From Lunularia cruciata (taxonomy: Eukaryota > Streptophyta > Marchantiopsida > Lunulariales > Lunulariaceae): a stretch of DNA of 64,000 nt. The stretch's first letter is position 1, and each line of letters starts with the position of its first letter. The DNA is taken from the NCBI GenBank assembly GCA_948567375.1, contig OX419756.1, positions 52,306,552 to 52,370,551 of the forward strand. Direction: 5' to 3'. Of the stretch, positions 20,652 through 33,671 are shown one piece after another. The translations under genes were made by a program, and so were the position numbers. A model generated the notes under the pieces. The model had not been told where the DNA came from. It saw only the letters and a list, made by a program, of their open reading frames with translations, and ran no database searches.

Positions 20652-21983
20652 CAAAAACTGATCCAAGATACTTACTCCTTCCTATGACTAACCATGTTGG
20701 TCGTAAAGAGAAGCAAGAGAGCCATAGAACAACCACATAAAAGGAATGAGACTTGGCAAGGATCCACTAGCCTCCCTAAGCTCTCTAAAGATATATGCTC
20801 AAGAGATGCTATTAAAAGCATTCTCAACATCCGCCTTTAGGACCCCTTCCAAATGGATATCTAAGAGTGCCTTGATGCTTAGAGATATAGCCTCACAACC
20901 TTCAAGTGTGGCTACTCCAAATTGATATGGACTAAGGTGCTCTCGAAAGTGAGATGGATGTTGAAGGACAATGGTGTGGCTAACTAAGTGCAAAAAAATC
21001 TTTCCAAAGCTTCTGCAAAAAGTGATCTATCAAGACATAAAAGCTACTTAGGCTGATAATCTAAGACCTCTAATGGTAATCCCTCTCTTGCCATAGGATG
21101 GAGTGAGTGTAGGGAAGAGATAGTCTCATCAATGTGTTAGTCATAGACAAAGGATGTAGTGCTCATGTTGCTCTACTAAACTCTTTTTCCTAACCCAATG
21201 TCCTACACCGTCATAATTGAATGGACTTTGTTGTATCTTGTGGAAAAATCTGTCTCCTAAAATGTGCAGCCCTAATTGGCTCCTCTTGTAGGGTAGTCTA
21301 ATCCTTCACTCAAAATTGATGAAATCTAACAGTCACCTCTCTATGCCTTGCACGTCTCCTTCTAGCATAACAAATGCACCATCAAGGGAATAAGAGGAAT
21401 AAGAATCATCCTAACTCATCCAAGGGATCAAATGCCAAACAATCAAGTGGTAGGCAAAAAGTCAGTTTAGACTCATCATGGAGTGTAAGGAGTACCTTAC
21501 ACTATGGAATAAACATGAACATGAAAAACTAGTCTCAAATAACCCTAAGATGCAACCTGCATGAGATGCTAAACACTCTCATGACTTGATTGATATCCCT
21601 AGAACGGTTAACAAAGGGATAGAGAAAGTGTGCATAATCTTGAGTGCCACTAGTCAATGCCTCATGTGAGCATTCCAAGTGGTCTGATCATAGTCCTTGC
21701 TCATGCTTCCCATATGGGTCTTCACCCCTTTGTGAGGTAAAGCGTTGGTGACATATCGAGCACGGTGTATCTTGAGCCACTCTAGGCTCCCCCACACAAG
21801 GAACTTTAGCCATGGCTAACACAAGAAAAATGATCTTAACACACATACTTCCAAAATCATAACCCCTCACATCCCAACTCGCATGAGTAAATGCTATCTC
21901 TCCAAACCCTAAAAACTATAAACTCTCATAACTTTCAATTCCCAAACTAAGTTCCTGTGAACTCAAGCATGAATACCAACAAG
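20652..21983 (-). mobile_element. Decayed non-LTR retrotransposon, copy 2, right part
   Basis: Continues copy 2 across the Gypsy insertion. The minus-strand frame at 20,993-20,799 gives a reverse transcriptase patch: PYQFGVATLEGCEAISLSIK and then VLKADVENAFNSIS, whose D is the first catalytic-type aspartate. Further right, near 21,770-21,720, a CSICHQRFTSQRG motif resembles the CxxC half of an N-terminal zinc finger as found in some site-specific non-LTR elements; the histidine half is in a shifted frame. Many stops show it is dead. Confidence 0.6.
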
Positions 21984-24305
21984 AAATTAAGAATGAAAAT
22001 TCCAGATTGCATTCAGCAGATTGTAATCAATTGCTTGCAAATCCGCACTTTGTGTAATCATTTTGACTTAGAAACACCTCGACATATTCCCTTTCTGATT
22101 CCCTTTTTGAGCAAATTCTAAAATAGTCTATGCTTCCTATTCTTTGCTTTGCTGGGCTATATCTATGACCTACAACAACCACGAGTAGTGCAGTGCAGTA
22201 TATAAAACAACCACAAGTAGTAAGGGACGGGATGAAACAAATCTTAGATACACAAGGAAATAATGCAATATGAGTGGTCTCTCAAGAAGTGCACAAAGAT
22301 TTGAATGATAAGGCTCTACTTTTCTTCTCACAATTTTTATTGAACACTTTAGGAGCGAATATTTGTCCGACGGGTACTTTTGAACCAACCAGTATGCCGA
22401 AAGCCTTCCAGTGTGCTCAATAGATAAGAATGAGAGATGGAAAAATGAGCCAAAAATGAAGATAAAACAACCTATAGGATCCAACAAAACATTCAGTCCC
22501 AAGCAATCAAGAGTGAGTGCAGGGGCATAATCTACAGGGTTGGAAATTTCAAATTTCATAAAGAAGTTCTTTTATTATTTCAGTATTGGTGTTCTTACAT
22601 TTAGGTGAGATGTATCCACTTTCTTCTTAGCATCCCTTAAAACTATACTAAACTCTTTCTCCTTTGGGCCTCGATCTATCTATCCCAACATGCTAAATGC
22701 CCAACAAAAGCGACTCCAAAACCAGATCGCCAGGGTGGTGGGTACAGGAGATCATCACTAAAAGCAAAAGCTTGACGTTGACTTGTTGCTGAAATTACTC
22801 ATATATCAATCATCCTTAAAAAGTCATATTTCTCGACATACAGCAGTAGTACTCTTCTTCCAAAGCTCATATCTATATCGAGAGAGTCTTCTTCATTGGG
22901 AGAGTCACTTCTCAATAATGTGAACTTATAAAGAGTCAGCAAGACTTTGTGAGTTCGTGAAAAATCTCGTTTGCAAGGGGATAATGGAATAGTCTTCAAA
23001 CTTTCTCCATCACATTTCTCCTCAGCTGCTGCTTCTGTCCGTGACAAGATTTCAAGTCCACGTGATAATCCTCCTGTTGATCGATCGAAACATTCATAAA
23101 GAATACCTATTGGTGCAGGTAGCGCAGCAACATAAGAGAACAAAGTCCGTGACTGATGAGAACCAGAAGCGCAAAGGATGGAACAAATGTGACAGATATC
23201 CAACAAACGGGCGCACGGAGGGACGTACGGACGGACAGACGAACGTACGGAGGATCATGTGATGGAGGAACGGCTGTTAGGACAAGACTTTGCAAACAAG
23301 GTTTCCCGGGTAAACAAGGGATCCGCCAATTTTGGGCTGACCTTCACCGGGATTTCTCCAGTTCACTACTCATATGAGTAAGCCTGTTTATTCGCCTGTT
23401 TAGTTTACCGGCGAAAGCACTGTGGGCGTCAAAATCCAAAAAGCGGCCACCGAGATTTCCCGTCGGGACCGGGATGGTGCGGGCAGTTGGTCGGCAATAA
23501 GAGAGAAGGCGCTTCTGAGCAGAGGGAGAGAGAGAGAGAGGAGCACAGCTTTGAAGTGAAAGGAGACAGATGGCAGGCATTTGCAGGGAAAAGGGAGGCT
23601 AATAAAATCTGGTAGAAGAAGGGAGAAGATGACGAGGAGGAACGAATCAGTAAGGAAAAGAAGGATCATGATTTTACTACAGTGATTGGAGTAGTCAAAC
23701 TAGAGACACAAGAAACAATCGATGAAATTTATCTCTACCCAGATTTAGGCTCCCGTTGTGGTTTGAGTTGTTGTCGCCCTTTAACTTTAAAGTGGGTAGT
23801 TGATGGGCTGGAAGTGCTTCCCTTGTGCTGCTTGAAGCTTCTCTTAGGCCCGTTGTCACCTTTGAATCTTCTTCTAACGTCCCGGCTACATGTGGTGTTC
23901 TTGATTTGCTCACTACTTACTTACTAGTGGAGTACTAGTAGTAGAGGTGTTGGTTCTGGTAGAGGTGTTGTTTCTGGTGTTCTGCTGGTGCTGCTTCCGC
24001 TACGATAGGTTATGAAGAGTACGACAGAGGGCCGATGAGAAACAGGAGGAGGATATAGGATGAAAGCTGGAATCACAAGAGGTGCTCAATAAAGGCCTTT
24101 GCGAGGTCCACTGCGATCGTTCCCTTCGGAGGACAAGGAGTAGGAGAGAGCCAGCGGTTGAATGAGAAGGTCCGGGTTGAGCTTTCTTGCGGGTTAGCAA
24201 GCAGCACCAGGAAGAGGGAGGCCAACGTTGGCAAGGGGAGGAGCAGGAAGAAGGCACAGCAGCGAAGCAGAGGTAGCAGCAGCACCACCACCACCACCAC
24301 CAGCC
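21984..24305. other. Intergenic plus probable 5' region of the transporter gene
   Basis: No supported gene. A 135-codon minus-strand frame (23,206-22,799) and a 129-codon one (22,559-22,170) have no recognisable motif. Around 23,205-23,250 there is a short imperfect (ACGG)n-like tract. From about 23,400 the GC content rises, and 24,060-24,305 probably holds the promoter or 5' UTR of the downstream gene, ending in a CCA repeat before the ATG. Confidence 0.4.
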
Positions 24306-27300
24306 ATGGAGACCTTCTACTGGGCGGTGTTTGGGGTGCTGTGCGCCGTGCTGGCAGCAATGGAGCTCGGGAAGGGCAGCAAGGATCGCATTACCACCTC
24401 GGCTGCATTCTCGGCATTCAAGAACAACTATCTGGTCGTCTATTCTCTTATGATGGGTAAGGTGGTCTTCCCCCCTCTTTCCGGGAGCTTAGAAGTTCTT
24501 ACTAGAGGATCGGTTGCCAATGTAGCTAACCCAAAGCCCTCTAGCGATTAAAACCCAGTTTGGAACGTCGTTAGATTGTCTCATGCTGGTGCTTGGGTGT
24601 ATCCGTGCTGCTATTGTTGTTTGCACATTGTGGCAAGCGTTACAAGAAGGATCCACTGAGATGAGAGCTTTTGCCCACAGTCACATCAGCTGCTGATGGT
24701 TGGACCCAATAGCTAGAAATAGCACTTTCGTTTTCCATGGTGGGTATGCATATTTCTCGGCGGTCAAAGCTATTGGGGCTGAACCCGTCAATCTGCTGGC
24801 TTATTGGGATTTATAAGTGCGGCAATGCTGTTCCGTTCCGTTCAGAAAATGTGCCTTCATTTTCAGGGACAGTTTTATTGTCCTACTCTCGTCGGACTGC
24901 CTTTCAGTTAGGCATTGCCTGTCTATGATTTATTATCAATCTTCCACCACCACAGAGTGGATTTTTGCCAGATTGTTAAATTTGAGAGGCAATGGATGTG
25001 TTTTACTTCTTAGAGACAGTCTCCTCCAACTTCCCAACGACAGCATCCAGCTCTGTTTGTAGTGGTGGCCTAATTTAGGGGCGATCTCCCTCTGCTTAGA
25101 ATGAATGCCGGAGAGGGTAAAATTCGAAGCTAAGACAGCATTACCAGGTCCACATTTGCAGTCGTTCTCATTTATATATCTGAAAGGTGGTGTAACGTCC
25201 TATCGCTCACGGCGTTTTGTCGTAGAGGGAATTCGTCCTATTCTCTCATGGAATGCAGGTCTGAGTTTGTAGCCAGATATACGGGTCTCTCGCAAATCTC
25301 AGTACATTGTTGAGAAATAATATATACTAATTGTCGAATTCAGATGTTTGAAGTTTAGACAGGGTTGTTCAGTTGGTCTCTCTTTTGATGTTCAGTTCTT
25401 TTAGTTTCATGCAATAATTCTTCCTTCCTGAATTGAGTCAATATCCGATCCCGACTTTAACAGTTTACGTTTTGCAACCAGCTGTCCACCGTCTCTAGCC
25501 GTATAGCAGTAGTGGACTAAAACTGACACAATCTTTCTTGATCTCATCTGACAGCGGGAGATTGGCTTCAAGGACCGTATGTCTACGCTCTGTACGAGCA
25601 TTACAATTACTCTGAAGGCGAGATCGGCCGGCTTTTCATCGCTGGCTTTGGATCCTCAATGTTATTCGGAACCGTTGTAGGATCTCTAGCAGACAAGCAG
25701 TAAGTGCGAACCATCATGTTTATTTCCGCAACTCGGCTACAGACTCGGGTCTGTACAAATTAAACTCTTCTGTACACTCGATAGTAGGTCAATTGAACAA
25801 TCTATTGAACCAACACTCGTGGGCTTCGCTTACTGGTGCTCATTGTTTGCAGTGGACGCAAGAGGGCCAGTATCCTCTACTGCATCACATACATCTTGAG
25901 TTGTTTTACAAAACACTCACCTAAGTATGAAGTTCTTATGCTCGGCCGTGTGTTGGGAGGAATTGCAACATCTCTTCTCTTCTCTGCATTCGAATCTTGG
26001 CTAGTGGCAGAACACTTCAAGGTAGACAATCTATATTCCAGGAATTAAGCGCACTCCGTTTGATTTGCAATCAGTTGAACGGAGCCTCATGTCGCATTCA
26101 AACATCCTGATGCAGTTTCCTTGTCATGAATATGAACAGAGAGGTTTCGAGGCACAATGGTTATCTTTGACTTTTTCAAAGGCTATTTTCCTCGGAAACG
26201 GCCTTACAGCCATTCTGGCCGGGCTCGTTGGTAACACCCTAGCCGGTACTCTTGGTTACGGTCCCGTATCTCCCTTCGATGCTGCAGCAGTGTTGCTATC
26301 GATCGGCATGTGCATTATCATGTTCACCTGGCAGGAAAATTACGGTGACGCTACAGACAGCAAAAACTTATTCGTCCAGTTCCAAACCGCCGCAGCAGCG
26401 ATCGCTTCAGGTAATGACGTGGATCAATAAATCTGTCTTGGGCTATACGTAAGAAACACCCATCAATAGTGAAGGTGCAATGCAATGCAATGAAGGTGCA
26501 ATGTTGAGGGGAGAAAGTTTACAAGTCAGTGAGTCAGTACAGTTTCGTACTAAGTCCTACTCTGTCCCCCGTGTTCAATATTTTTATATCCTCTCCGTGC
26601 AGTCACTCAAACGTGGTCCTACCTTGTTCTCTTCTTTATCTTCAGGTATAAAAGAAAGCCTTAGGGTTCTTTCTCCTAAATATTGTCGAGTTCCACATCA
26701 TTACTAAGTGCTGAGTTCACCATAATTTTACTGGCATTTTTGTAGATGAGAAGATCGCGCTACTGGGAGCAATCCAGTCTCTGTTCGAGGGATCGATGTA
26801 CACATTTGTCTTCCTTTGGACACCCGCCCTCTCTCCTCACCGAGAGAATATTCCTCACGGGTTTATTTTTGCCACGTTCATGCTGTCCTCAATGTTGGGT
26901 AGTTCCCTGGCATCTCGCTTGATGGCTCGTCTGAAGGTCGAAGGCTATATGCAAGTTGTGTTCATGGTTTCAGCAGGCTCGCTTCTCTTACCAGTCATCA
27001 TCCAAGTAATGTTTCAAAGCTTTTGGAAAGTAATGTCTGTCCTGCAGTCCATTTTACTCTTCTAGGTTCACGTGTAGTGTGCCGGCATTCATTCATACAA
27101 GGGATCTTTGATGTCTTTATAACATTCGCGGTTCTGCTATGATTACCGATTACTTTGTGCATTTATCAGTAGCGAATTAGCACGATAATCATTTCCTTGT
27201 AAAGCGGCACCAAAGCTGCACTGTTTGTTAGATCGATCTACATTTTACTGCCTGGACATTCGCAGGAAGTCATGTACTCTACTTTCAAATTAAGGTTTTT

Positions 27301-27923
27301 GAAGACTCTTGTTGTTCTTTTTGTTCTAAGTATCCAACTGACAAAGGGTGGTTTTAAATCCTGCACCTGTGTTTGCAGTTTCTCATACCGCAAGGACCTG
27401 CTACGACTGGAATCTCCTTCTCAGGCCGTCTCTTATTGCTGGGATTCTGCATATTTGAGGCTTGTGTGGGTATTTTTTGGCCATCGATTATGAAGATGAG
27501 ATCAATCTACATCCCCGAGGAGTCAAGGAGTACAATCATGAACTTCTTCCGAATTCCTCTGAATATCTTTGTGTGCATTGTGCTTGCCAACGTAAGTCGC
27601 CAACAAAACTCTGTAACCTCTGGAATATCACAGCAATTCTTTTCAACTTGGAAGTGATTTATAGCATTTGTTGTCTTCTGCCAACTTCTCAATCCGAAAC
27701 GGGAGAAAAGCTAGATTATGGATATGGATGTTAATGATTGAAGATGCATATCGTCACTTCACAAAATGTTATGATCTTTGTTCAGGTGAGCGCATTCCCT
27801 ATCGCTGTCATGTTCGGGATGTGCTCAATTTTTCTGGGTATGGCCGCTGTGCTGCAACGGAGACTTATGGTTGTCGTCGAGAAACAGCAGAGATTGAGTA
27901 CGTATAAATCACTTATCCCTTGA
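24306..27923 (+). CDS. MFS transporter, MFSD5/MOT2-like molybdate-anion transporter family (7 exons, ~448 aa)
   Basis: Exons: 24,306-24,456; 25,555-25,699; 25,853-26,021; 26,140-26,410; 26,746-27,005; 27,379-27,591; 27,786-27,923. All introns are GT-AG and keep the frame. The start METFYWAVFG is typical of this plant family, and the ATG lies in a good context (CCAGCCATGG). The exon 2-3 junction creates the MFS loop motif GSLADKHGRKRA (residues ~93-104). Helices such as LMLGRVLGGIATSLLF, GFIFATFMLSSMLGSSLASR and IPLNIFVCIVLAN indicate about 12 membrane spans. Length matches the family (~450-460 aa). Related proteins include Chlamydomonas MOT2 (molybdate uptake); plant substrates are mostly untested. 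The C-terminus is uncertain: a GT donor at 27,898 joined to 27,976 would give an alternative 447-aa end. Confidence 0.93.
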
Positions 27924-30518
27924 GCGAATCAGGACGAGTCTAAGGCATGCATTTGGTGATTTTTTGTTTTATCAGGAATGGGTAGTGGGAGCAGGTGAAC
28001 TACGACCCAAAAGAGTATGTGGGAATTATCGATGGTAAATCATACTTGGGAGTCATTGCTTAATGTTTAACGTATCTCAGGATCTATTCTGACCATTTTC
28101 AGCTTCACTTTTTTATCCAGCTCTCACAGACTTAGGCGATCATACCAATTCTGTGCCTTCACCTTGTGATGCCCCTCAGAACATTTCTTTTCGTTCAGTC
28201 CATGATTCGTCGTTAGTACCCCTCTCTGCTCCACCTCCTAGGAAGATCCTTAAACTTCTTCGTAAGCCCCACCGCAATTGCCTTCCGTGCCATGCAAATC
28301 GCAAGCAGGCTCATGTTTTCCCAAGATCCCTCCCATCACTGAGATCCTCCTTCCCACGGCCTCCTTTCGTTGAGCTCCCTCAGGCTTTTCCTGTACATAT
28401 TGGTAGAATTTCATCCGGGAGAGTCTAAGATATACTTTTGAAACCAGTGTCACTGTTTCGGTCTCTTTGACATTCCTGTCTAAATCCTAGACCTCTGTCC
28501 TTCAAAGCAAACGTTCAAGACAAATCAGGGACCTTGAAGCACGGAAGTGCCCAGCTCTCTCAGCTCCCCTTCTTTTGTGGCGTTTGGGATCCTGGATGCT
28601 GGAAGTGAGATTCTTCACAGTTACCGAGTGACTAGGAGTTGAAAGTACTGGAGCATCTAGAACATTTACGCTGTACAGAAAGATTCATGGCAGACCAGTA
28701 CTCATAGTCACAAGGCTGGTATTGCGCAGGTTCTTACACGCATAGATAGATTACTAGGGTCACACGCGCCGGGCTTTCTCTAATGAGGGGGCCTCTTAAA
28801 TCTTTTCTCCGTATACAAGAGCTTTAAATCTTATCTGTACTCTAGACGATTTAGAAACGGACTCCAATGATCCAGTCACTCCCATCAGGCTGTAGAGGAG
28901 GTAGTGCAACCGGCTGAGTGTGTAAATGGAAATATGGCCTTGAAGGTAGAAGTACGATGCCAGACCAAGCTCTTGAAGTGATCAGCCTTTCGGAACAGAA
29001 AGGCCTTTCAAGAGGGGGCTGCAAGGTGGATATTGATTTGGCAAATGAATAGGAAGATATATTTTAAGATGATTCGATTGCAAGTTGTGCTGCGAGTAAC
29101 AGTGTCATACATGTATGCAGAAGTATCTACACAGGACAGCTGGGATGATGAAAAGGGTATTGATACTGAAGCAGAGCCCCTAATCACATAGATCAGTGAA
29201 GTGGCGCGTCTACCACCATCATATGTAATCTGAGATGCACTAGAAGGATAGATGGATCAATGGGTATCGGTTTTGTGTGGATTTTGAAGCCTTCATGCAC
29301 GATCAGGGTCCTCATCCCTTCTATAATTCTGTCCCCCATTTTTCAATTTACTGTAGAGCTTAAGAGAAACATACGCAGCTGGAAGGCATTAATCCATTTA
29401 TCCATCCATCCTTCTACCAAAAGATTAAATGTAGAGTAGTCGACTTGATTCCTTGTAAGGTTGCACCTTACTTACTCACTACCCCTGGGTTGAAATTTGT
29501 GTACTTCTGCACCTCGGAATCTTGAACCGAGAATTTCATTCATACATTTGTCACACTCTTCATTCTTTCAAGGAAAAGCTGAGTCAGACATATTTCTCCT
29601 TTGTTCCTGCTTTTGTTTTGTTATTTGATGAGCTATTAAGAATTCGAAGACTCTACCAACATCTGCCTCAAGATGCCTCAAGATGAAGTTGCATCGATTA
29701 CTAAATCTCTTGATCAGCTCCTTGACCTTGAATGGCTTTTGATCACGAATCCGTCAAGTCGCCTGAGGACTTGCGCACCACCCCTGGGTTGAAAGCGCTC
29801 CCTGAAGAACTGGAACTTGAACGTCCAAGTGCAACCAACATATGCTTTCCTTTGTGGTCCTTTCTGCTGGAATGTAAGGAAAAGATCCGGTACCGTGTTA
29901 ATGCACATGTTTGAGTAGATTAGTTCTCGAGATTGAGCGCCGGCAACCAAGCCCCTGTAGTCCTTAATTCTGATGTGTATACTTCGCCACCACGTTACAC
30001 ACTAGTTGCATGTTTACGTTGTAGTAATAGAGGGGATAGGTGTAAAACGTAGCACCTCAACAACCAGAAAGAAATGAAGTTTTCTTGATACAGTGCATGA
30101 TCCAGCCTCGACGGACCTCCCGAAGAACGACGGTTTATGCTAAGTTTGAGAATCAAAAGTAAGGTCATCCTTTCAAAATAGAGATTAGTTACGCAGTGAA
30201 CCCACCAGAACTCACTATTTCATCCATATAGGCCACCCTTATGTGCATCAGGGTGTTGCTGTCCTCGAAACTTCGAAGACCCCGTATTACCAGAACCACG
30301 ATACTCTTGTGTATAAAGTCTGCAGACCTTACCAAATCTTTGTCCACGAGATTGCAGCCCCAGCTGGCTGATTGGTATTTTCTTCTTCCCAGATCCCTCT
30401 CAGCGAGCCAGAAGGAACACAAAATTGAATGGTTTTGGCCCCTACCTGTGAAATTCATCTACATTCTTGATGGTTACCAAACAAGTCCAGACGAATTCAT
30501 GCAGTAAGCCGCTAAGCA
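27924..30518. other. Intergenic and probable 3' UTR, nothing recognised
   Basis: The first few hundred bases may include the last exon and 3' UTR of the transporter gene. Open frames at 28,153-28,428 and 29,714-30,507 have no motifs. Confidence 0.4.
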
Positions 30519-30577
30519 AGAGGAGTCCCACTGCTAAGCCGCTAAGCAAGAGGACTCCCCAGCAGTGGGACTCCTCT
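30519..30577. repeat. Perfect 17-bp inverted repeat overlapping a 30-bp direct repeat
   Basis: AGAGGAGTCCCACTGCT (30,519-30,535) is exactly inverted at 30,561-30,577 with a 25-nt spacer. The block TAAGCCGCTAAGCAAGAGGA occurs twice just around it (from ~30,505 and ~30,535). Confidence 0.85.
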
Positions 30578-31509
30578 CCATACTATGTTTTCACTGAACT
30601 AGCTGAGGGATTCTACTCAGATTGATTAATAAGTGGGATCCATGGGTTCAATTCAATGAGTTGAATGTGCCTCGGGATTTGGATGCGGAAACATTTTCTA
30701 GAACGTTTGCATCTATCTAGTCCTGGCATGGCTGGGAAGGCAATCCTGATGAAAGATAAGTCCATTGTTCTACCAGATTTCATGTCCAGGTGTAACAGCT
30801 CGTTTGCTTGCTTGTGGGGACATTCGTTGCTCTAAATTTGAAGTTCAGAATGAATCTTCTCATCTCAAAGAGTGTCTGGGTTACTCATCTTCCCCAGTAG
30901 TGATCGGACATACTAATCACATTTTGCTTAATCATAATCATGGGTTGTCGTGTAGTCCTTACATCATCTTCCCTTAAATAATACATAAACGTTATATATA
31001 TTCTTTACGTACTTATATTCTGAAAGTTCAGTGAATTACGGTTGGGTAAGGTGGAGGAAGAAGAATGTAACTCATAATGCCTTCACACTTTATAATATAC
31101 TTATGATAACATAACAATTAAATTTTAGAATCGATATACAGTATATATTTGTTGTGTGAATTATATTGTTAATTCTGCACAATTTAACGGAAATGTAATC
31201 TACTTGCTTTTATGAATTTGTCTACTTTTCAGACCATATTAGCTATTACGAGGTTTATCATTAATACCAGAAAATTTTCGATGTAGCTAGTAAGTCTATT
31301 TAGCTTGATTGGCATATATTCAAGAATATTTAGTTAGCATATTTGAATAATATTTAATTTACCGTAGTTCGCCCTAACTTTCCTGGTCTGATGATATAGA
31401 ATCGCCATTCGATTTGATGGTTCATTTTTTTCATCTTGGTTTGAAAAACATTATCACACCCGACAAGACTTGTGAAAAATATGAGAATATACTATACATA
31501 AGAGAACTT
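30578..31509. other. Intergenic, nothing recognised
   Basis: AT-rich after about 30,970. No gene supported. Confidence 0.4.
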
Positions 31510-31693
31510 ACGACTTATTCTCGTACAATTCCTCTCAATTTGTAGTGCTACAGGACTCCTGATTTTACCAAGGCTGCATAGATAGTTTTCGTTTGATCCA
31601 TTACGACTTATTCTCATACAATTACTCACAATTTTTAGTGCTAGAGGACTCCTGATTTTACCAAGGCTGCATGATAGTTTTCATGTGATACTC
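31510..31693 (+). repeat. Tandem duplication, period 93 bp
   Basis: Units 31,510-31,602 and 31,603-31,693 share ACGACTTATTCTC, GGACTCCTGATTTTACCAAG and GATAGTTTTC with about ten differences. Confidence 0.85.
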
Positions 31694-33500
31694 TACATCC
31701 TCTAATTTGTATGCTTCCCCTACAAGAAGTGAATATCATTTAAATCTGCACTGAAATGAAATCTATGTAGTGAGTAAAAGCGCCATGCTATATAATGATT
31801 AACTCAGTCCCAACGTTCCTACCACACCCCTATGGTAATTTCATAGAACAAATTCTCATACCATGCAAAAGGGTCGTTGATCTATCCTATACCCCACTTT
31901 CTCTTCTTGTCAAGTTCTTTTGTAACTCTACGATGGAGCTGCATTTTGCTTTGATATTTTCGAAAGATATGCAAGACGCTAAGGACGAAAACAGTACCTG
32001 CATACTCGTCGTGCATTATGCACAAATAACCTCTCCAAAAAAAATAAAAAAATCCAGTCCATTATCGGTAAGTGCAATGCCCGGAGACTGTGGAAATCGC
32101 CCTTATAGGGGAATCGGCAACCTTTTAAATGATTGCGTTTACCGAGAGTTAGGGTTTTGATAAATAGGATTTATGAAAAACTTGAATTTATCTAGAGCAA
32201 TAAGTTTTCATGAACAGAGACGAGAAGTGTATTTAAATTATGTGCTTTACAACAGCGCGTTTTGTAACTAAAGTATTTACTTATCAAGCCATTGCAGGTA
32301 TGGAAGTGTCTATAATGGGAATAATTTTGCCATATTTGTCCTTAAATAACGACAATAAACTGCAGTTAGATTTGTCCGTATCAACTTTACTTTACAAGTG
32401 TTGCGTATGCAACTTACAGGATATCGAGAATAAACTGCAAAAGTGATCGTCCTCAGATTAAAAGCTACACCATAGTATCTCTAATGGTTCTGTTTATATA
32501 AATAATAATGCAAGTAAGCAATGCCATAGACTTCAGGAATGTAGAAAAGTCATTATCCTTATATCATAATTGGTAAATACTCCTCTTTCATATAATTTCA
32601 TATTCAAATATATACAAACTCTGATATATTAATATGTTCGCGTATCATTCTTATGAGTGTAAAGACTTGGCTCATATGCTATCAATATACGGAATGTCCA
32701 ATAAGAGACAAAAAGATAACATAGTGTTCAGAGGAAATATAAACAAATGTAGAATTGATGTTACCCTGAATATTATATTGATGAATAGCCATATTTTATA
32801 TAATACTTTATATTCAAACATCTATAATTCCCGATGCATTATCAATTTCGTACACGTGTTATGATTAAGTATATATTTTATGTTACCAATACGAGGACTA
32901 TTCAAGAGAGACAAAAAGATAATTATGCCACATCCAACAAGTTCATGTATTGTGAAAAATGTGAACTATAGAGCACGATGAATTTATTTATGTAATGGTA
33001 TTTCATAGAAGTTCTCCGTCGGCATTTTTTTCATCATAGAGGTGACGACAAACATGTTAATAAGATATTTAACAAATGTTTCTCTTTTTTACGTTAATAA
33101 TTTGGCGATAAAGGTGACTTCTTCTCAACAAAATACAGATAAGGATATCTTCTCTTGTTAGTTATCTTCTCTCTTTAAATTACTTAATAATGTGGAAGGG
33201 TGGGCAACAACCCATTACTTGCATAATATCCTCAAACACTCCTCAATCCAAATTAGGAAATAATATAATATAATTTTGGGTTATACAAAATTAAACGAAA
33301 TTAAACAGATCCACGCAGACTGAATATCATGATGCCTTGAGTGTACCGTCCAAATGGCAAAACGTTATCATTGCTCTTGATAACTTTTATAGTCGGGTCT
33401 TCATACGATATTAGCATCTTTATGCAACCATTTGAATTTCTTTACTCATTCAACCCTTACTCTAGACAAGATAAAGCCCGTAACCACGGTTGCTGAAATT
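31694..33500. other. Intergenic, AT-rich, nothing recognised
   Basis: Only scattered short frames without motifs. Confidence 0.4.
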
Positions 33501-33671
33501 CTACCCATGGGTTGATATTGCGGTCCAGATATGATGGTGTCTGATCCTATCTCATGTTCTAAGAAGGGTTAACCATGGGTGGTGATTCAACCATGGGTTG
33601 ATGATATCACACTACGAGACAACTTTCACTTTCTAGAAACGTTAACCATGGGTGGATATCACAGTACGAGA
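33501..33671. repeat. Clustered CCATGGGT repeats
   Basis: Four occurrences of (A)CCATGGGT within 160 bp. The last two are part of a longer direct repeat that continues into GATATCACA and TACGAGACA (about 33,588-33,620 and 33,642-33,671). Confidence 0.65.

Noticed and set aside
22170-22559. 129-codon hydrophobic minus-strand frame as a membrane protein
   Set aside because: Hydrophobicity follows from T-rich DNA; no family pattern and no neighbouring exons.
22799-23206. 135-codon minus-strand frame as a gene
   Set aside because: No motif, no clear start context, overlaps short frames on the other strand; looks like chance.
30640-30660. GGTTCAATTC resembling a tRNA B box
   Set aside because: No A box, acceptor stem or cloverleaf could be found around it.
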